From assembly GCA_945881905.1 (NCBI GenBank), contig CAMCVV010000011.1:1-53271 (forward strand): 53,271 bases of DNA, given 5' to 3'. The notes beneath the pieces are model-generated. The model was given only the letters and a program-made list of their open reading frames with translations, did no database searches and was not told the origin of the DNA. The position numbers were made by a program, and so were the translations under genes. Each line of letters begins with the position of its first letter. Within the stretch, counting starts at the first letter, position 1. This document shows, piece by piece, positions 13,362 to 21,585 of the stretch. The stretch is from Paenibacillus alvei. GTDB lineage: Bacteria > Bacillota > Bacilli > Paenibacillales > NBRC-103111.

Positions 13362-13976
13362 ATGAATCCTTATCGTATAGCGGTGTGTACTTCAGGTTAT
13401 GGATCTAATCTACAAGCGATCATTGATCGCGTGCGTGATGGAAGGCTTGATGTATCGTTAGAGCTAGTCGTGTGTGATCGCGAACAGGCTTATTCAATTA
13501 CGCGCGCTCGTGAAGCAGGTATTGAAGTACTCCTGATCGAACCGAGAATGTATGCTAGCCGTGAACAATATGAACAGAGGATTGTCGATAAACTTCAAGA
13601 AAAACATATAGACTTAGTTGTTTTGGCAGGTTACATGCGTATCGTTACAGCTGTCTTCGTGCATGCATATGAAGGGCGAATAATCAATGTGCACCCTTCG
13701 TTATTACCTGCTTTTAGAGGGATGCATGCAGTTCAACAAGCGCATCAATACGGAGTCAAGGTAACAGGAGTTACTGTTCATATCGTAGATGAAGGATTAG
13801 ATTCGGGGCCAATTATTGCTCAACAATGCGTTGAGGTGATGCCAGGCGAAAGTGAAGCGTCCTTGACAGCTCGAATTCAGACGGTGGAACATGAATTATT
13901 GCCACAAGTCATCGGATGGTTTCGTACAGGATGTGTTCAGATATCAGGAAGAAATGTGATCGTGCAAGAGGTGTAA
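13362..13976 (+). CDS. purN: GAR transformylase PurN
   Basis: Transfers a formyl group from 10-formyl-THF to GAR. 204 residues. Folate-dependent formyltransferase motifs are present: SGYGSNLQAI near the N-terminus, AGYMRIV, NVHPSLLPAFRG with the catalytic Asn and His, and DEGLDSGPIIAQ with the conserved Asp. The ATG follows the purM stop with no gap, so translation is probably by re-initiation or coupling. Confidence 0.96.
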   Translation: MNPYRIAVCTSGYGSNLQAIIDRVRDGRLDVSLELVVCDREQAYSITRAREAGIEVLLIEPRMYASREQYEQRIVDKLQEKHIDLVVLAGYMRIVTAVFVHAYEGRIINVHPSLLPAFRGMHAVQQAHQYGVKVTGVTVHIVDEGLDSGPIIAQQCVEVMPGESEASLTARIQTVEHELLPQVIGWFRTGCVQISGRNVIVQEV

Positions 13977-14003
13977 GATGAGAATGGTTATGATGACATT
14001 CGA

Positions 14004-14045
14004 GATGTGTGTAACGTCACATCAACATAGCGATCCTTGGCTATG
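14004..14045 (+). other. Two small hairpins in the purN-purH gap
   Basis: GATGTG/CACATC (14004-14009 with 14018-14023) and CATAGC/GCTATG (14026-14031 with 14040-14045) lie in the 115-base gap before purH. Neither is followed by a T-run, so they are not terminators. They may mark an mRNA processing or stabilising site inside the long operon; this is weakly supported. Confidence 0.3.
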
Positions 14046-14091
14046 AAGACATGCAGCTAGCGGATCACCAAAAAATAGAGGAGGGGAACCA

Positions 14092-15639
14092 TTGGCTATG
14101 CGTAGAGCTTTAATCAGCGTATCAGATAAAACAGGAATCGTAGAACTAGCGAGAGCGTTATCTGCTCAAGGTATCGAAATTATATCGACCGGCGGAACAC
14201 AGCTTCTCCTTAAAGAACACGGCGTACCTGTGATCGGGATATCAGAAGTGACTGGATTCCCGGAAATTATGGATGGTCGTGTGAAAACACTTCATCCTGC
14301 GGTACATAGCGGACTCCTCGCTGTTCGTGACAATGAAGAACATCGTGAACAAATGAAAAAACTTAACTATGCGTATATTGATATCGTCGTTGTGAATCTG
14401 TATCCATTCGCACAAACGATTGCAAATCCAGATGTCAGTGTAGCCCATGCCATTGAGAACATAGATATTGGTGGACCGACAATGCTTCGCTCAGCAGCTA
14501 AGAATCATGCTTTTGTTACCGTTGTTGTAGATGCAGCTGACTATGAGCTTGTAAGTAATGAAATCAAGCAACAGGGAGACACGACACTTGAGACACGTCA
14601 GCGATTAGCTGCTAAAGTATTTCGTCACACAGCGGCATACGATTCGTTGATCGGCGAGTATTTATCTAAGCAAGTCGGAGAAGTATTTCCTGAGCGATAT
14701 ACCGTTACTTATGAGAAAGTACAAAGCTTGCGTTACGGGGAAAACCCACACCAGCAAGCAGCTTTTTATCGAAAACCCATAGCACAATCTTGCTCGATCT
14801 CGACCGCTCAGCAATTGCATGGGAAAGAGCTATCTTATAACAATATTAATGATGCCAATACCGCAATGCATATCGTCAAAGAATTCAGTGAACCTACTGT
14901 TGTTGCTGTGAAGCATATGAATCCATGTGGAGTAGGTATTGGCGCCACGATAGTACAAGCGTTTCAGAAAGCTTATGCTGCAGATCCAACATCGATCTTC
15001 GGTGGAATTGTTGCGGCCAACCGTCCCATAGATGAACCTACAGCACGATTGTTACACGATATATTTCTGGAAATCATCATTGCACCGCATTTCACACCTG
15101 AAGCGATCGCGATTCTTATTCAGAAGAAGAATGTTCGTTTGTTGCAAGTGAATGGATTAGGTGATGAAAGTGTGCGAGTCGCAGAACATGTACTTACTTC
15201 CGTTGACGGCGGGGTTTTGATTCAAGATCGCGATGTACTTCATCTGGATTCAACTCAATTGCAACAGGTCACACAGCGTAAACCTAGCGATGCAGAAATG
15301 AAACAATTATGGTTGGCATGGAAAGTGGTTAAGCATGTCAAATCCAATGCGATTGTCATTGTCCATGAAGACATGACGATTGGTATCGGAGCGGGTCAAA
15401 TGAACCGTGTGGGCGCTGCCAAAATTGCTTTGGAGCAAGCAGGCGCGAAAGCTATAGGAGCTGTGATGGCATCAGATGCATTCTTCCCAATGAGCGATAC
15501 ATTGGAGTTAGCAGCGAAAGCTGGGATTACAGCGGTTATACAACCGGGTGGTTCGATAAAAGATGAAGATTCGATACGCGTTGCCAATGAGTATGGAATT
15601 GCTATGGTTATGACAGGCATCCGTCATTTCAAACATTAA
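14092..15639 (+). CDS. purH: Bifunctional AICAR transformylase / IMP cyclohydrolase PurH
   Basis: Carries out the last two steps to IMP. 515 residues: an N-terminal MGS-like cyclohydrolase domain (ALISVSDKTGI, GGRVKTLHP-type segment DGRVKTLHPAVHSGLLA, then NIDIGGPTMLRSAAKN) and a C-terminal transformylase domain (LRYGENPHQQAAFY, KHMNPCGVG, SIFGGIVAANRPID, IGAGQMNRV). A TTG at 14092 sits about six bases after GAGGAGGGG and is taken as start; the ATG at 14098 is the alternative and changes only two residues. Confidence 0.96.
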   Translation: MAMRRALISVSDKTGIVELARALSAQGIEIISTGGTQLLLKEHGVPVIGISEVTGFPEIMDGRVKTLHPAVHSGLLAVRDNEEHREQMKKLNYAYIDIVVVNLYPFAQTIANPDVSVAHAIENIDIGGPTMLRSAAKNHAFVTVVVDAADYELVSNEIKQQGDTTLETRQRLAAKVFRHTAAYDSLIGEYLSKQVGEVFPERYTVTYEKVQSLRYGENPHQQAAFYRKPIAQSCSISTAQQLHGKELSYNNINDANTAMHIVKEFSEPTVVAVKHMNPCGVGIGATIVQAFQKAYAADPTSIFGGIVAANRPIDEPTARLLHDIFLEIIIAPHFTPEAIAILIQKKNVRLLQVNGLGDESVRVAEHVLTSVDGGVLIQDRDVLHLDSTQLQQVTQRKPSDAEMKQLWLAWKVVKHVKSNAIVIVHEDMTIGIGAGQMNRVGAAKIALEQAGAKAIGAVMASDAFFPMSDTLELAAKAGITAVIQPGGSIKDEDSIRVANEYGIAMVMTGIRHFKH

Positions 15640-15661
15640 CGATCATGAGGAGGAAATAAAC

Positions 15662-16930
15662 ATGCGTATACTCGTCATTGGTCGAGGCGGAAGAGAGCAC
15701 GCGATCATTTGGAAATTAAAGCAAAGTTCCAAAGTGAGTCACATGTATTGTGCACCTGGCAATGGGGGTATAGCTTCTCTTGCGACATGCGTACCTATTC
15801 ATGAACTTGAATTTGAGAAGATAAGTCAATTTGCTAAGCAACAACAAATTGATCTTGTTGTGGTGGGTCCAGATGAACCGCTTTCCCTGGGCATTGTCGA
15901 TTATCTAGAACAACAAGGAATTGCTGTTTTTGGTCCGCGAGCCAATGCTGCGATATTGGAAAGCAGTAAGAGTTTCACGAAAGATTTTATGAATAGATAT
16001 CACATTCCTACTGCTAGCTTCGAAGTATTTGAGGATTACGATTCCGCTTGGCAGTATATTGAACGCCAAGGCGTACCGATTGTGATAAAAGCCGATGGAT
16101 TAGCAGCAGGAAAAGGAGTGACAGTTGCTTTTAGCCTAGAGCAAGCTAAGCAAGCGCTGCACGCCATCATGATAGATAAAGTATTTGGTGAGTCTGGTAA
16201 TAAAGTGGTTATTGAAGAGTATTTGCAAGGACAAGAAATGTCATTGCTCGCTTTTGTTGATGGTACTGTTGTGCGACCGATGGTTGCTTCACAAGACCAT
16301 AAGCCGGTGTATGATGGCGATCAAGGACCGAATACCGGTGGCATGGGCACATATTCACCGCTTCCACATATATCACAAGAGATCATACAACAAGCAATCG
16401 AAACGATTTTGCAACCAACCGCTACAGCGATGGTTCAAGAAGGTAGACCGTTTAAAGGTGTGTTGTACGCTGGACTGATGATGACAGCAACTGGTGTGAA
16501 AACAATTGAATTCAATGCGCGTTTTGGTGACCCAGAAACACAAGTCATTCTACCGCGATTAGCTAGTGATTTGCTAGACATTATGCTTGCTGTAGTTCAT
16601 GGAACACTAGCTCAGCAAGTGATCGAATGGAAACAAGAAGCAGCTGTGTGTGTCATTGTAGCATCCGAAGGATACCCTGGGCCTTATGCGAAAGGTCATG
16701 TCATTAGCGGGTTAGAGGAAGCTAAGCAAATGCAGGATATTGCGATATTCCACGCAGGGACAGCGATTGAGGATGGGCAAGTTGTGACAAGTGGAGGGCG
16801 TGTAATCGGCATCACTGCACTGGCTCCATCGATTGCAGCTGCGCGTGAACAAGCTTACCGCGCCATGAAGCACATTCATTTCACGGGGATGCATTATCGC
16901 ACTGATATCGCGATGAAAGCACTGCAGTAG
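15662..16930 (+). CDS. purD: GAR synthetase PurD
   Basis: ATP-grasp ligase that joins glycine to phosphoribosylamine, the second step of the pathway. 422 residues. Motifs: IGRGGREHAI at the N-terminus, VVGPDEPLSLGIVDYL, KADGLAAGKGV, GPNTGGMGTYSP and the metal site EFNARFGDPETQVILPRL. AGGAGG precedes the ATG. It is the last gene of the operon; its TAG stop lies in the loop of the terminator hairpin. Confidence 0.97.
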   Translation: MRILVIGRGGREHAIIWKLKQSSKVSHMYCAPGNGGIASLATCVPIHELEFEKISQFAKQQQIDLVVVGPDEPLSLGIVDYLEQQGIAVFGPRANAAILESSKSFTKDFMNRYHIPTASFEVFEDYDSAWQYIERQGVPIVIKADGLAAGKGVTVAFSLEQAKQALHAIMIDKVFGESGNKVVIEEYLQGQEMSLLAFVDGTVVRPMVASQDHKPVYDGDQGPNTGGMGTYSPLPHISQEIIQQAIETILQPTATAMVQEGRPFKGVLYAGLMMTATGVKTIEFNARFGDPETQVILPRLASDLLDIMLAVVHGTLAQQVIEWKQEAAVCVIVASEGYPGPYAKGHVISGLEEAKQMQDIAIFHAGTAIEDGQVVTSGGRVIGITALAPSIAAAREQAYRAMKHIHFTGMHYRTDIAMKALQ

Positions 16931-16945
16931 CCTGCAGTGTTTTTT
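16920..16945 (+). terminator. Terminator overlapping the purD stop codon
   Basis: CACTGCAG, loop TAGC, CTGCAGTG: a perfect 8-bp stem with a tetraloop that contains the stop codon, followed by six T. It ends the purine transcript. Confidence 0.93.
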
Positions 16946-17090
16946 ATGCCTATAGAAAATGGTCGAATGTGCTTAAGGTATTTCATTTCCTTAGCAAATT
17001 TCATTTAAGGTTCATCTTCAATCATGAGCTTCTTGCGATCGACATATACTTTCCACAATTGAGCCACATTCGGCTTCACTGCAAGGTATA

Positions 17091-17159
17091 TTGACAATAA
17101 TTGAATATTAACATAAAGTTATGTTAACGGTTACATACACTAAAGATGGGTTGTATAAT
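17091..17159 (+). promoter_or_regulatory. Control region of the GH127 gene: palindrome, cre-like site, -10 box
   Basis: 17108-17127 is a perfect inverted repeat, TTAACATAA-AG-TTATGTTAA. 17122-17135 (TGTTAACGGTTACA) overlaps it and matches the CcpA cre consensus TGWAANCGNTNWCA at 13 of 14 positions. A TATAAT follows at 17154-17159. The hexamer 17 bases before it (TTACAT) is a poor -35, and a TTGACA lies further up at 17091. This looks like a regulated promoter that needs an activator or is controlled by a LacI-type repressor. Repeat and matches are seen; the regulator is inferred. Confidence 0.55.
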
Positions 17160-17289
17160 TGGCAACAATACGAGATGTTGCTAAACTAGCCAAATTCCGC
17201 AACAAACCTATGATCAGTTTTCTGAGAAAGCTAAGAAATTGTTGCACAGTGAAAAGATTGGTAATCCTGTATGTGAGCCTTCGCATTAA
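17159..17289 (+). pseudogene. Remnant of a LacI-family regulator HTH
   Basis: From TTG 17159 one frame reads LATIRDVAKLAK, the classic first helix of LacI regulators (usual form MATIKDVAKLAG). After an internal loss the similarity resumes in another frame from 17209 with YDQFSEKAKKLL, then KIGNP, and a stop at 17287, resembling the SEKTRKKVL...LGYRPN segment just after the HTH. The sensor domain is absent. It lies between a palindromic operator and the GH127 gene, where a local sugar repressor would sit. Too short and frame-broken to be active. Confidence 0.6.
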
Positions 17290-17367
17290 ATCGGTTTTAA
17301 TATATATTTCTTAGAAAGATCCCAGGTAATCAAATTATTCGTATGTTCATGATGGAAGAGGTTATAA

Positions 17368-19233
17368 ATGATGAATGATAGATTTGGATTTGTGACTGAT
17401 AGCACAAAAAAACTTCCGTATCAGCTGTTCGCACCAGTATTTTTTACACAAGTAAGTATAGATGATAAGTTTTGGTCAGCTAGAATGAAGATTTCGCAAA
17501 ATACAACGATCCCATCTTGTTTGGCCCAGTGCGAGAATACGGGTAGAATCTCTAATTTTACGAAAGCTGCTAGACGGATAGATGGTGACTTTGAAGGTAT
17601 TTTCTATAATGATTCAGACGTATACAAAGTAATTGAAGGTGTAGCATATTCTTTGATGAACCAACCTGACGTCAAGTTAGAAGCTCAAGCAGATCGCATC
17701 ATTGATGATATTGTTGCAGCCCAGGAAGAGAATGGTTACCTGCAAACGTATTTCACGCTTTCTGAACCAGATAAGAAATGGACGGATATGGGCAAGCATG
17801 AGGAGTACTGCGCTGGTCATCTGATTGAAGCAGCAATTGCTTATCAACAAGCAACAGGTAAGAGAAAGTTATTGGATACCGCAATGAAGTTGGCCGATCA
17901 CATCGAGTCCTTATTTGGTCCAGATAAGCGCCATTGGGTTTCAGGACATCAAGAAATTGAGCTAGCACTGATCAAATTGTTCTTGGAAACCAATGAAGCT
18001 CGATATTGGAAGCTGGCATATTGGTTTCTTGAAGAAAGAGGACACGGTCATGGCAGAGGATACACCTGGGATAAAGAAGATTGGGGAAAGGCTTATGCGC
18101 AGGACCACCTTCCTGTTCGCGAAGTATTCGCTGTGACAGGCCATGCCGTTCGCGCAGTTTATATGTATGCGGGTATGACTGATATCGCTGCATTAACGGG
18201 AGATCAAGAATATTTGATCGCTTTGGATCGACTCTGGGACAATGTGGTAAACAAAAACATGTACATCACAGGCGGAATTGGTGCATCTGTGGACAATGAG
18301 GGATTCACCGAGGATTACGATCTACCCAATCAAGCAGCATATTGCGAGACATGTGCTGCCGTTGCGATGATTTACTGGAACCACCGGATGAACTTGCTTC
18401 ATGGGGATAGCAAGTATGCTGATGTAGTAGAACGAGAAATGTACAACGGTGCATTATCAGGTGTCTCGCTATCCGGTGATAAGTACTTCTACGTCAATCC
18501 ACTAGAAACAGACGGAACCCATCACAGAGTCGAGTGGTATGACTGTTCCTGCTGCCCAACACAAATTGCTCGATTTATCCCTTCTATTGGGAATTATGTG
18601 TATGCAATGAATGAACATCAAATTTTGGTGAATCAATATATCGCAGGTACTGGATTGTTGCAGATAGGCAATGAAATCGTAAAATTAAAACAAACAACAA
18701 ATTTTCCTTGGAATGGCCAAGTTTCTATCCGTATCGAAGAAACCTGCTCCAGTCCGTATGAGATCCTTCTTCGCATTCCTGGATGGTGTAGGAGCTTTGA
18801 GTTAAATCTTAATGGCAAAAGAATTGATCGTGCATCCATGCATAAGGGATATGTGGTATTAAGCGGTGCTTGGAAGGCCGGTGACGAGATTTCATTAAAC
18901 TTTGATTTGTCCATTCAGTTGGTGCGTTCACATCCGAATGTGAAGGAGAATGTCAACAAAATTGCAATCCAGCGGGGACCCATCGTTTATTGCTTAGAGG
19001 AAATAGACAATGACTCTATAGATCACGTGTCTGTTAGCAATGATACACGTTTTCAGGCAGTGTATGAGCATGAATTGTTGGAGGGTGTAGTTGCTATTTA
19101 CGCAACGGGTAAGCAAGAAAGGGATTCATTCGTAGCAGTACCTTATTATGCATGGGATAACCGCAAGCCAGGGAAAATGCGTGTATGGCTTCCCGAGCAT
19201 AATCATGAACTGACTTTGTACGATATTCGGTAA
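17368..19233 (+). CDS. GH127 beta-L-arabinofuranosidase-like glycoside hydrolase
   Basis: Glycosidase of the HypBA1 type (DUF1680), 621 residues, no signal peptide, so it acts in the cytoplasm on imported oligosaccharide. The (alpha/alpha)6 barrel motifs HEEYCAGHLIEAAIAY, SGHQEIELAL, VTGHAVRA and YITGGIGA are present. The HypBA1 active-site set (Glu322, Glu338, Cys340, Cys417, Cys418) appears here as Glu311, Glu327, Cys329, Cys395 and Cys396, with the first three at the same spacing, so zinc and the Cys nucleophile are kept. ATG at 17368 follows GGAAGAGG. It faces the minus-strand sugar cluster tail to tail. The family also holds other L- and D-sugar specificities, so the substrate is uncertain. 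Confidence 0.88.
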   Translation: MMNDRFGFVTDSTKKLPYQLFAPVFFTQVSIDDKFWSARMKISQNTTIPSCLAQCENTGRISNFTKAARRIDGDFEGIFYNDSDVYKVIEGVAYSLMNQPDVKLEAQADRIIDDIVAAQEENGYLQTYFTLSEPDKKWTDMGKHEEYCAGHLIEAAIAYQQATGKRKLLDTAMKLADHIESLFGPDKRHWVSGHQEIELALIKLFLETNEARYWKLAYWFLEERGHGHGRGYTWDKEDWGKAYAQDHLPVREVFAVTGHAVRAVYMYAGMTDIAALTGDQEYLIALDRLWDNVVNKNMYITGGIGASVDNEGFTEDYDLPNQAAYCETCAAVAMIYWNHRMNLLHGDSKYADVVEREMYNGALSGVSLSGDKYFYVNPLETDGTHHRVEWYDCSCCPTQIARFIPSIGNYVYAMNEHQILVNQYIAGTGLLQIGNEIVKLKQTTNFPWNGQVSIRIEETCSSPYEILLRIPGWCRSFELNLNGKRIDRASMHKGYVVLSGAWKAGDEISLNFDLSIQLVRSHPNVKENVNKIAIQRGPIVYCLEEIDNDSIDHVSVSNDTRFQAVYEHELLEGVVAIYATGKQERDSFVAVPYYAWDNRKPGKMRVWLPEHNHELTLYDIR

Positions 19234-19383
19234 ATGTAGAGTAGTAACGCGATAAGGCTACCTAATATCGACCAAGAGGGGCTTTCATATGGAGGAGCAT
19301 TAGCTTGGTAGCCGACCCCTTCACGAATATTTGCCATTCTGAGGGCATCCGCTCCAATACTCAGGCATTCAACTATAGTTTCA
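19234..19383. other. Convergent intergenic gap
   Basis: Space between two tail-to-tail genes. No clear T-run terminator was found. Copies of GGCTACC (19256-19262) and GGTAGCC (19307-19313) are complementary but 44 bases apart. The minus strand is open in one frame that reads like protein but was not recognised. Confidence 0.4.
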
Positions 19384-20313
19384 TTAATTATTCTCCAATC
19401 TGCCGCTTGGCCAGGTTTTATTGAGAACTGGCTGCAAAATTTGTTGAACTTCCAGTAGCAGTTCACGATCCATCGGCTCTTCGATCCACTGTACATTCTT
19501 GCGAATATTCTCAGGATTAGCTGTTCCGACCAACGTGGTTGGAATACGCTCATTCTCGACGGAGAATTGCACCGCCAGTTTGGCCAGTTCGGCTCCTCGG
19601 GCTGCGCAATACGCTGCCGCTTTCTTACAAACCTCCTTAATCTCGGATGTAGCCGGATGCCAGGAGGGCGTGCCTCTATGGGTAAGCAGGCCCATCGATA
19701 ACGGTGAAGCGTTAATCACGCCCGCCTTCTTCTCTTCCAGATACGGCAGCAAATCGAGTAAGGAAGTATCATTAATGGAGTAATGACAATAAGTAATCAT
19801 CGCATCTACTTGTACACGGTCCATCACAGTGGGATAGATTTTAAGAGGAAGGCCCGATATCCCGTGAAAACGTATTTTCCCTTGCTCTTTCAGCATATAC
19901 AGTGTCGGTATACTCTCCTCAATGACTCGGTTGATGTCGACATGTTCGATATCGTGCAGGTGAAGAATATCGATATAGTTCAGCTTAAGTCGCTGCAAGC
20001 TCTCATCCACACTGCGGATAATTCGTGCCGGAGAGAAATCGAACTCATCCTCACCATATCTTCCTGCCTTGGTCGACAGAATATACTTGTCTCTGGGAAT
20101 GCCTTCGAGGGCTTTGCCCAAAACCGTCTCCGCTTTCGTCAACCCATAGAAAGGGGAGACATCGAGTAAATTTATGCCCAAATCCAACGCTTCATGAACG
20201 GTACGAATGCCCTCTGCCTCATCAATATCGCGAAAGACCGAACCTAAAGAGGAAGCCCCGAAGCTTAATACGGATGTCGATAAACTTGTGTTTCCCAGTA
20301 TGCGGTATTTCAT
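19384..20313 (-). CDS. Aldo/keto reductase, L-fucose/L-galactose dehydrogenase-like
   Basis: 309-residue AKR with the catalytic set Asp-Tyr-Lys-His visible: LLDVSPFYG, LSTKAGRYG and LHLHDIEH. The N-terminal FGASSLGSVF and the C-terminal VGTANPENIRKN NAD(P)-binding segment resemble L-galactose and L-fucose 1-dehydrogenases. It would oxidise an aldose at C1 to a lactone. The next gene upstream encodes a lactonase of the matching kind, which supports this role. Alternative: a generic sugar reductase. Last gene of the minus-strand cluster. Confidence 0.8.
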   Translation of the reverse strand: MKYRILGNTSLSTSVLSFGASSLGSVFRDIDEAEGIRTVHEALDLGINLLDVSPFYGLTKAETVLGKALEGIPRDKYILSTKAGRYGEDEFDFSPARIIRSVDESLQRLKLNYIDILHLHDIEHVDINRVIEESIPTLYMLKEQGKIRFHGISGLPLKIYPTVMDRVQVDAMITYCHYSINDTSLLDLLPYLEEKKAGVINASPLSMGLLTHRGTPSWHPATSEIKEVCKKAAAYCAARGAELAKLAVQFSVENERIPTTLVGTANPENIRKNVQWIEEPMDRELLLEVQQILQPVLNKTWPSGRLENN

Positions 20314-20335
20314 GTCTCAACTCTCCTCATTTAAT

Positions 20336-21169
20336 CTATTCGTGAATCTTATATAATTTTCGGCAATTTTCTCCTAGAATGCCTTTTTGAGTATCTTCAG
20401 GATACTTAGTAATATAATTCATGACAATTTGCATAACAGATGGATAGGAGCCACTCAAATTACAAACTGGCCAATCGGAGCCAATCATGAGTCGTTCTGG
20501 ACCGAATGCATCGAATACAACATCAAGGTAAGGCTCGAATTCGCTCTCCTGCCAAGCATTCAGTTTGGCTTCTGTAACCATTCCCGACAATTTGCAGTAT
20601 ATATTTCGATGTTCTGTAAGACGGCGCAAATCGTCCTTCCATGGCTGCATTTCCCGATTCATAATATTCGGTTTGGCGATGTGATCTAGAACGAATGCCT
20701 GCTCAGGAAATAGGCGGATCAATTCGATAGCCGGCTTCAAATGCTGTGGAAACAACAGTAAATCGTAGGTCAATCCGTAACGTTCCAACAATGAAATTCC
20801 ATGTCTGAAATCCTTGCGGAGCATGAATCCATCGTCGGGTTCATCATGTACGACATGACGGACTCCTTTAAGCTTCGGGTTTATGCTGTACTTCTGAAGT
20901 TGTGCATCGATGTTGTCGGAGCATAGATCAAGCCATCCGACAACCCCTTTAATAAAGCTGTTCTTCTTAGCTAATGACAGCAACCATTCCGTTTCCTCAA
21001 TCGATTGTCGTGCCTGCACGACTATACTGCCGTCAAATTCAAGCTGCTGCAATAGCGGCAACAGATCAGAAGGCAGAAAATCATTACGGATCGCTTCATG
21101 CCGTTCATCCATCCACCGATATTCATCTCTGTTATAGATCCAAAAGTGCTGATGTGCATCCAGTCTCAT
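20336..21169 (-). CDS. Amidohydrolase-2 lactonase, L-fuconolactonase-like
   Basis: 277-residue TIM-barrel hydrolase of COG3618. It begins RLDAHQHFWIY (metal-binding His pair), and has KGVRHVVHDEPDD, VLDHIAKP, YCKLSGMVTEA and GSDWPVCN, matching L-fuconolactonase and L-rhamnonolactonase enzymes that open sugar 1,5- or 1,4-lactones to acids. 22 bases upstream of the AKR gene, so the pair likely makes and opens a lactone. GAAGAGGAAG precedes the ATG. Confidence 0.85.
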   Translation of the reverse strand: MRLDAHQHFWIYNRDEYRWMDERHEAIRNDFLPSDLLPLLQQLEFDGSIVVQARQSIEETEWLLSLAKKNSFIKGVVGWLDLCSDNIDAQLQKYSINPKLKGVRHVVHDEPDDGFMLRKDFRHGISLLERYGLTYDLLLFPQHLKPAIELIRLFPEQAFVLDHIAKPNIMNREMQPWKDDLRRLTEHRNIYCKLSGMVTEAKLNAWQESEFEPYLDVVFDAFGPERLMIGSDWPVCNLSGSYPSVMQIVMNYITKYPEDTQKGILGENCRKLYKIHE

Positions 21170-21217
21170 ACGACTTCCTCTTCCCCTAAATCCTTAAGTT
21201 CAAGACGACTATTCCAT

Positions 21218-21562
21218 TTATTCGTTGTAATAAACTTGTTCCATGATGGCCCATCCGGTTGTACCTTTCAATGGAATCTGGCAGTCGTCCGTTACGCTCA
21301 ACCACTCTTTATTCCGAGGCTCCACAGCCAATTTGGCCATATCCGCTTCGTAATCCTCCCCTGCATATTCGTAGGTCCCGAAAAGGTACAGTTGACCGTC
21401 TTCCAATGGATGTAAGAAGATAGAGAAATTGCGCATATGGTATTCCGAAAGCAGATCGCGCACACCTTTATAATCATCCGCATGCATCTTCTTGTATAAC
21501 TCCAGTTTCTCAGGTTTTACCTTAATCACCATTCCAATTCGTTGTACCTGGCTCATCATCAC
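21218..21562 (-). CDS. L-rhamnose/L-fucose mutarotase family protein
   Basis: 114-residue single-domain protein of the RhaM (DUF718) dimeric alpha/beta-barrel family. Features: RIGMVIKVKPEKLELYKKMHA, then RNFSIFLH, LYLFGTYEY, and a C-terminal WAIMEQVYYNE like the RhaM ending. It would interconvert anomers of a deoxy-sugar or pentose before C1 oxidation. It sits beside the lactonase and dehydrogenase genes. Several ATGs are clustered at the start (21562, 21559, 21556); which one is used is unsure. Confidence 0.8.
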   Translation of the reverse strand: MMMSQVQRIGMVIKVKPEKLELYKKMHADDYKGVRDLLSEYHMRNFSIFLHPLEDGQLYLFGTYEYAGEDYEADMAKLAVEPRNKEWLSVTDDCQIPLKGTTGWAIMEQVYYNE

Positions 21563-21585
21563 TACTCCTCTTTGATTTTTTATGA

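Noticed and set aside
19256-19313. GGCTACC/GGTAGCC as a shared terminator of the convergent genes
   Set aside because: Arms are 44 bases apart and no T-run follows on either strand.
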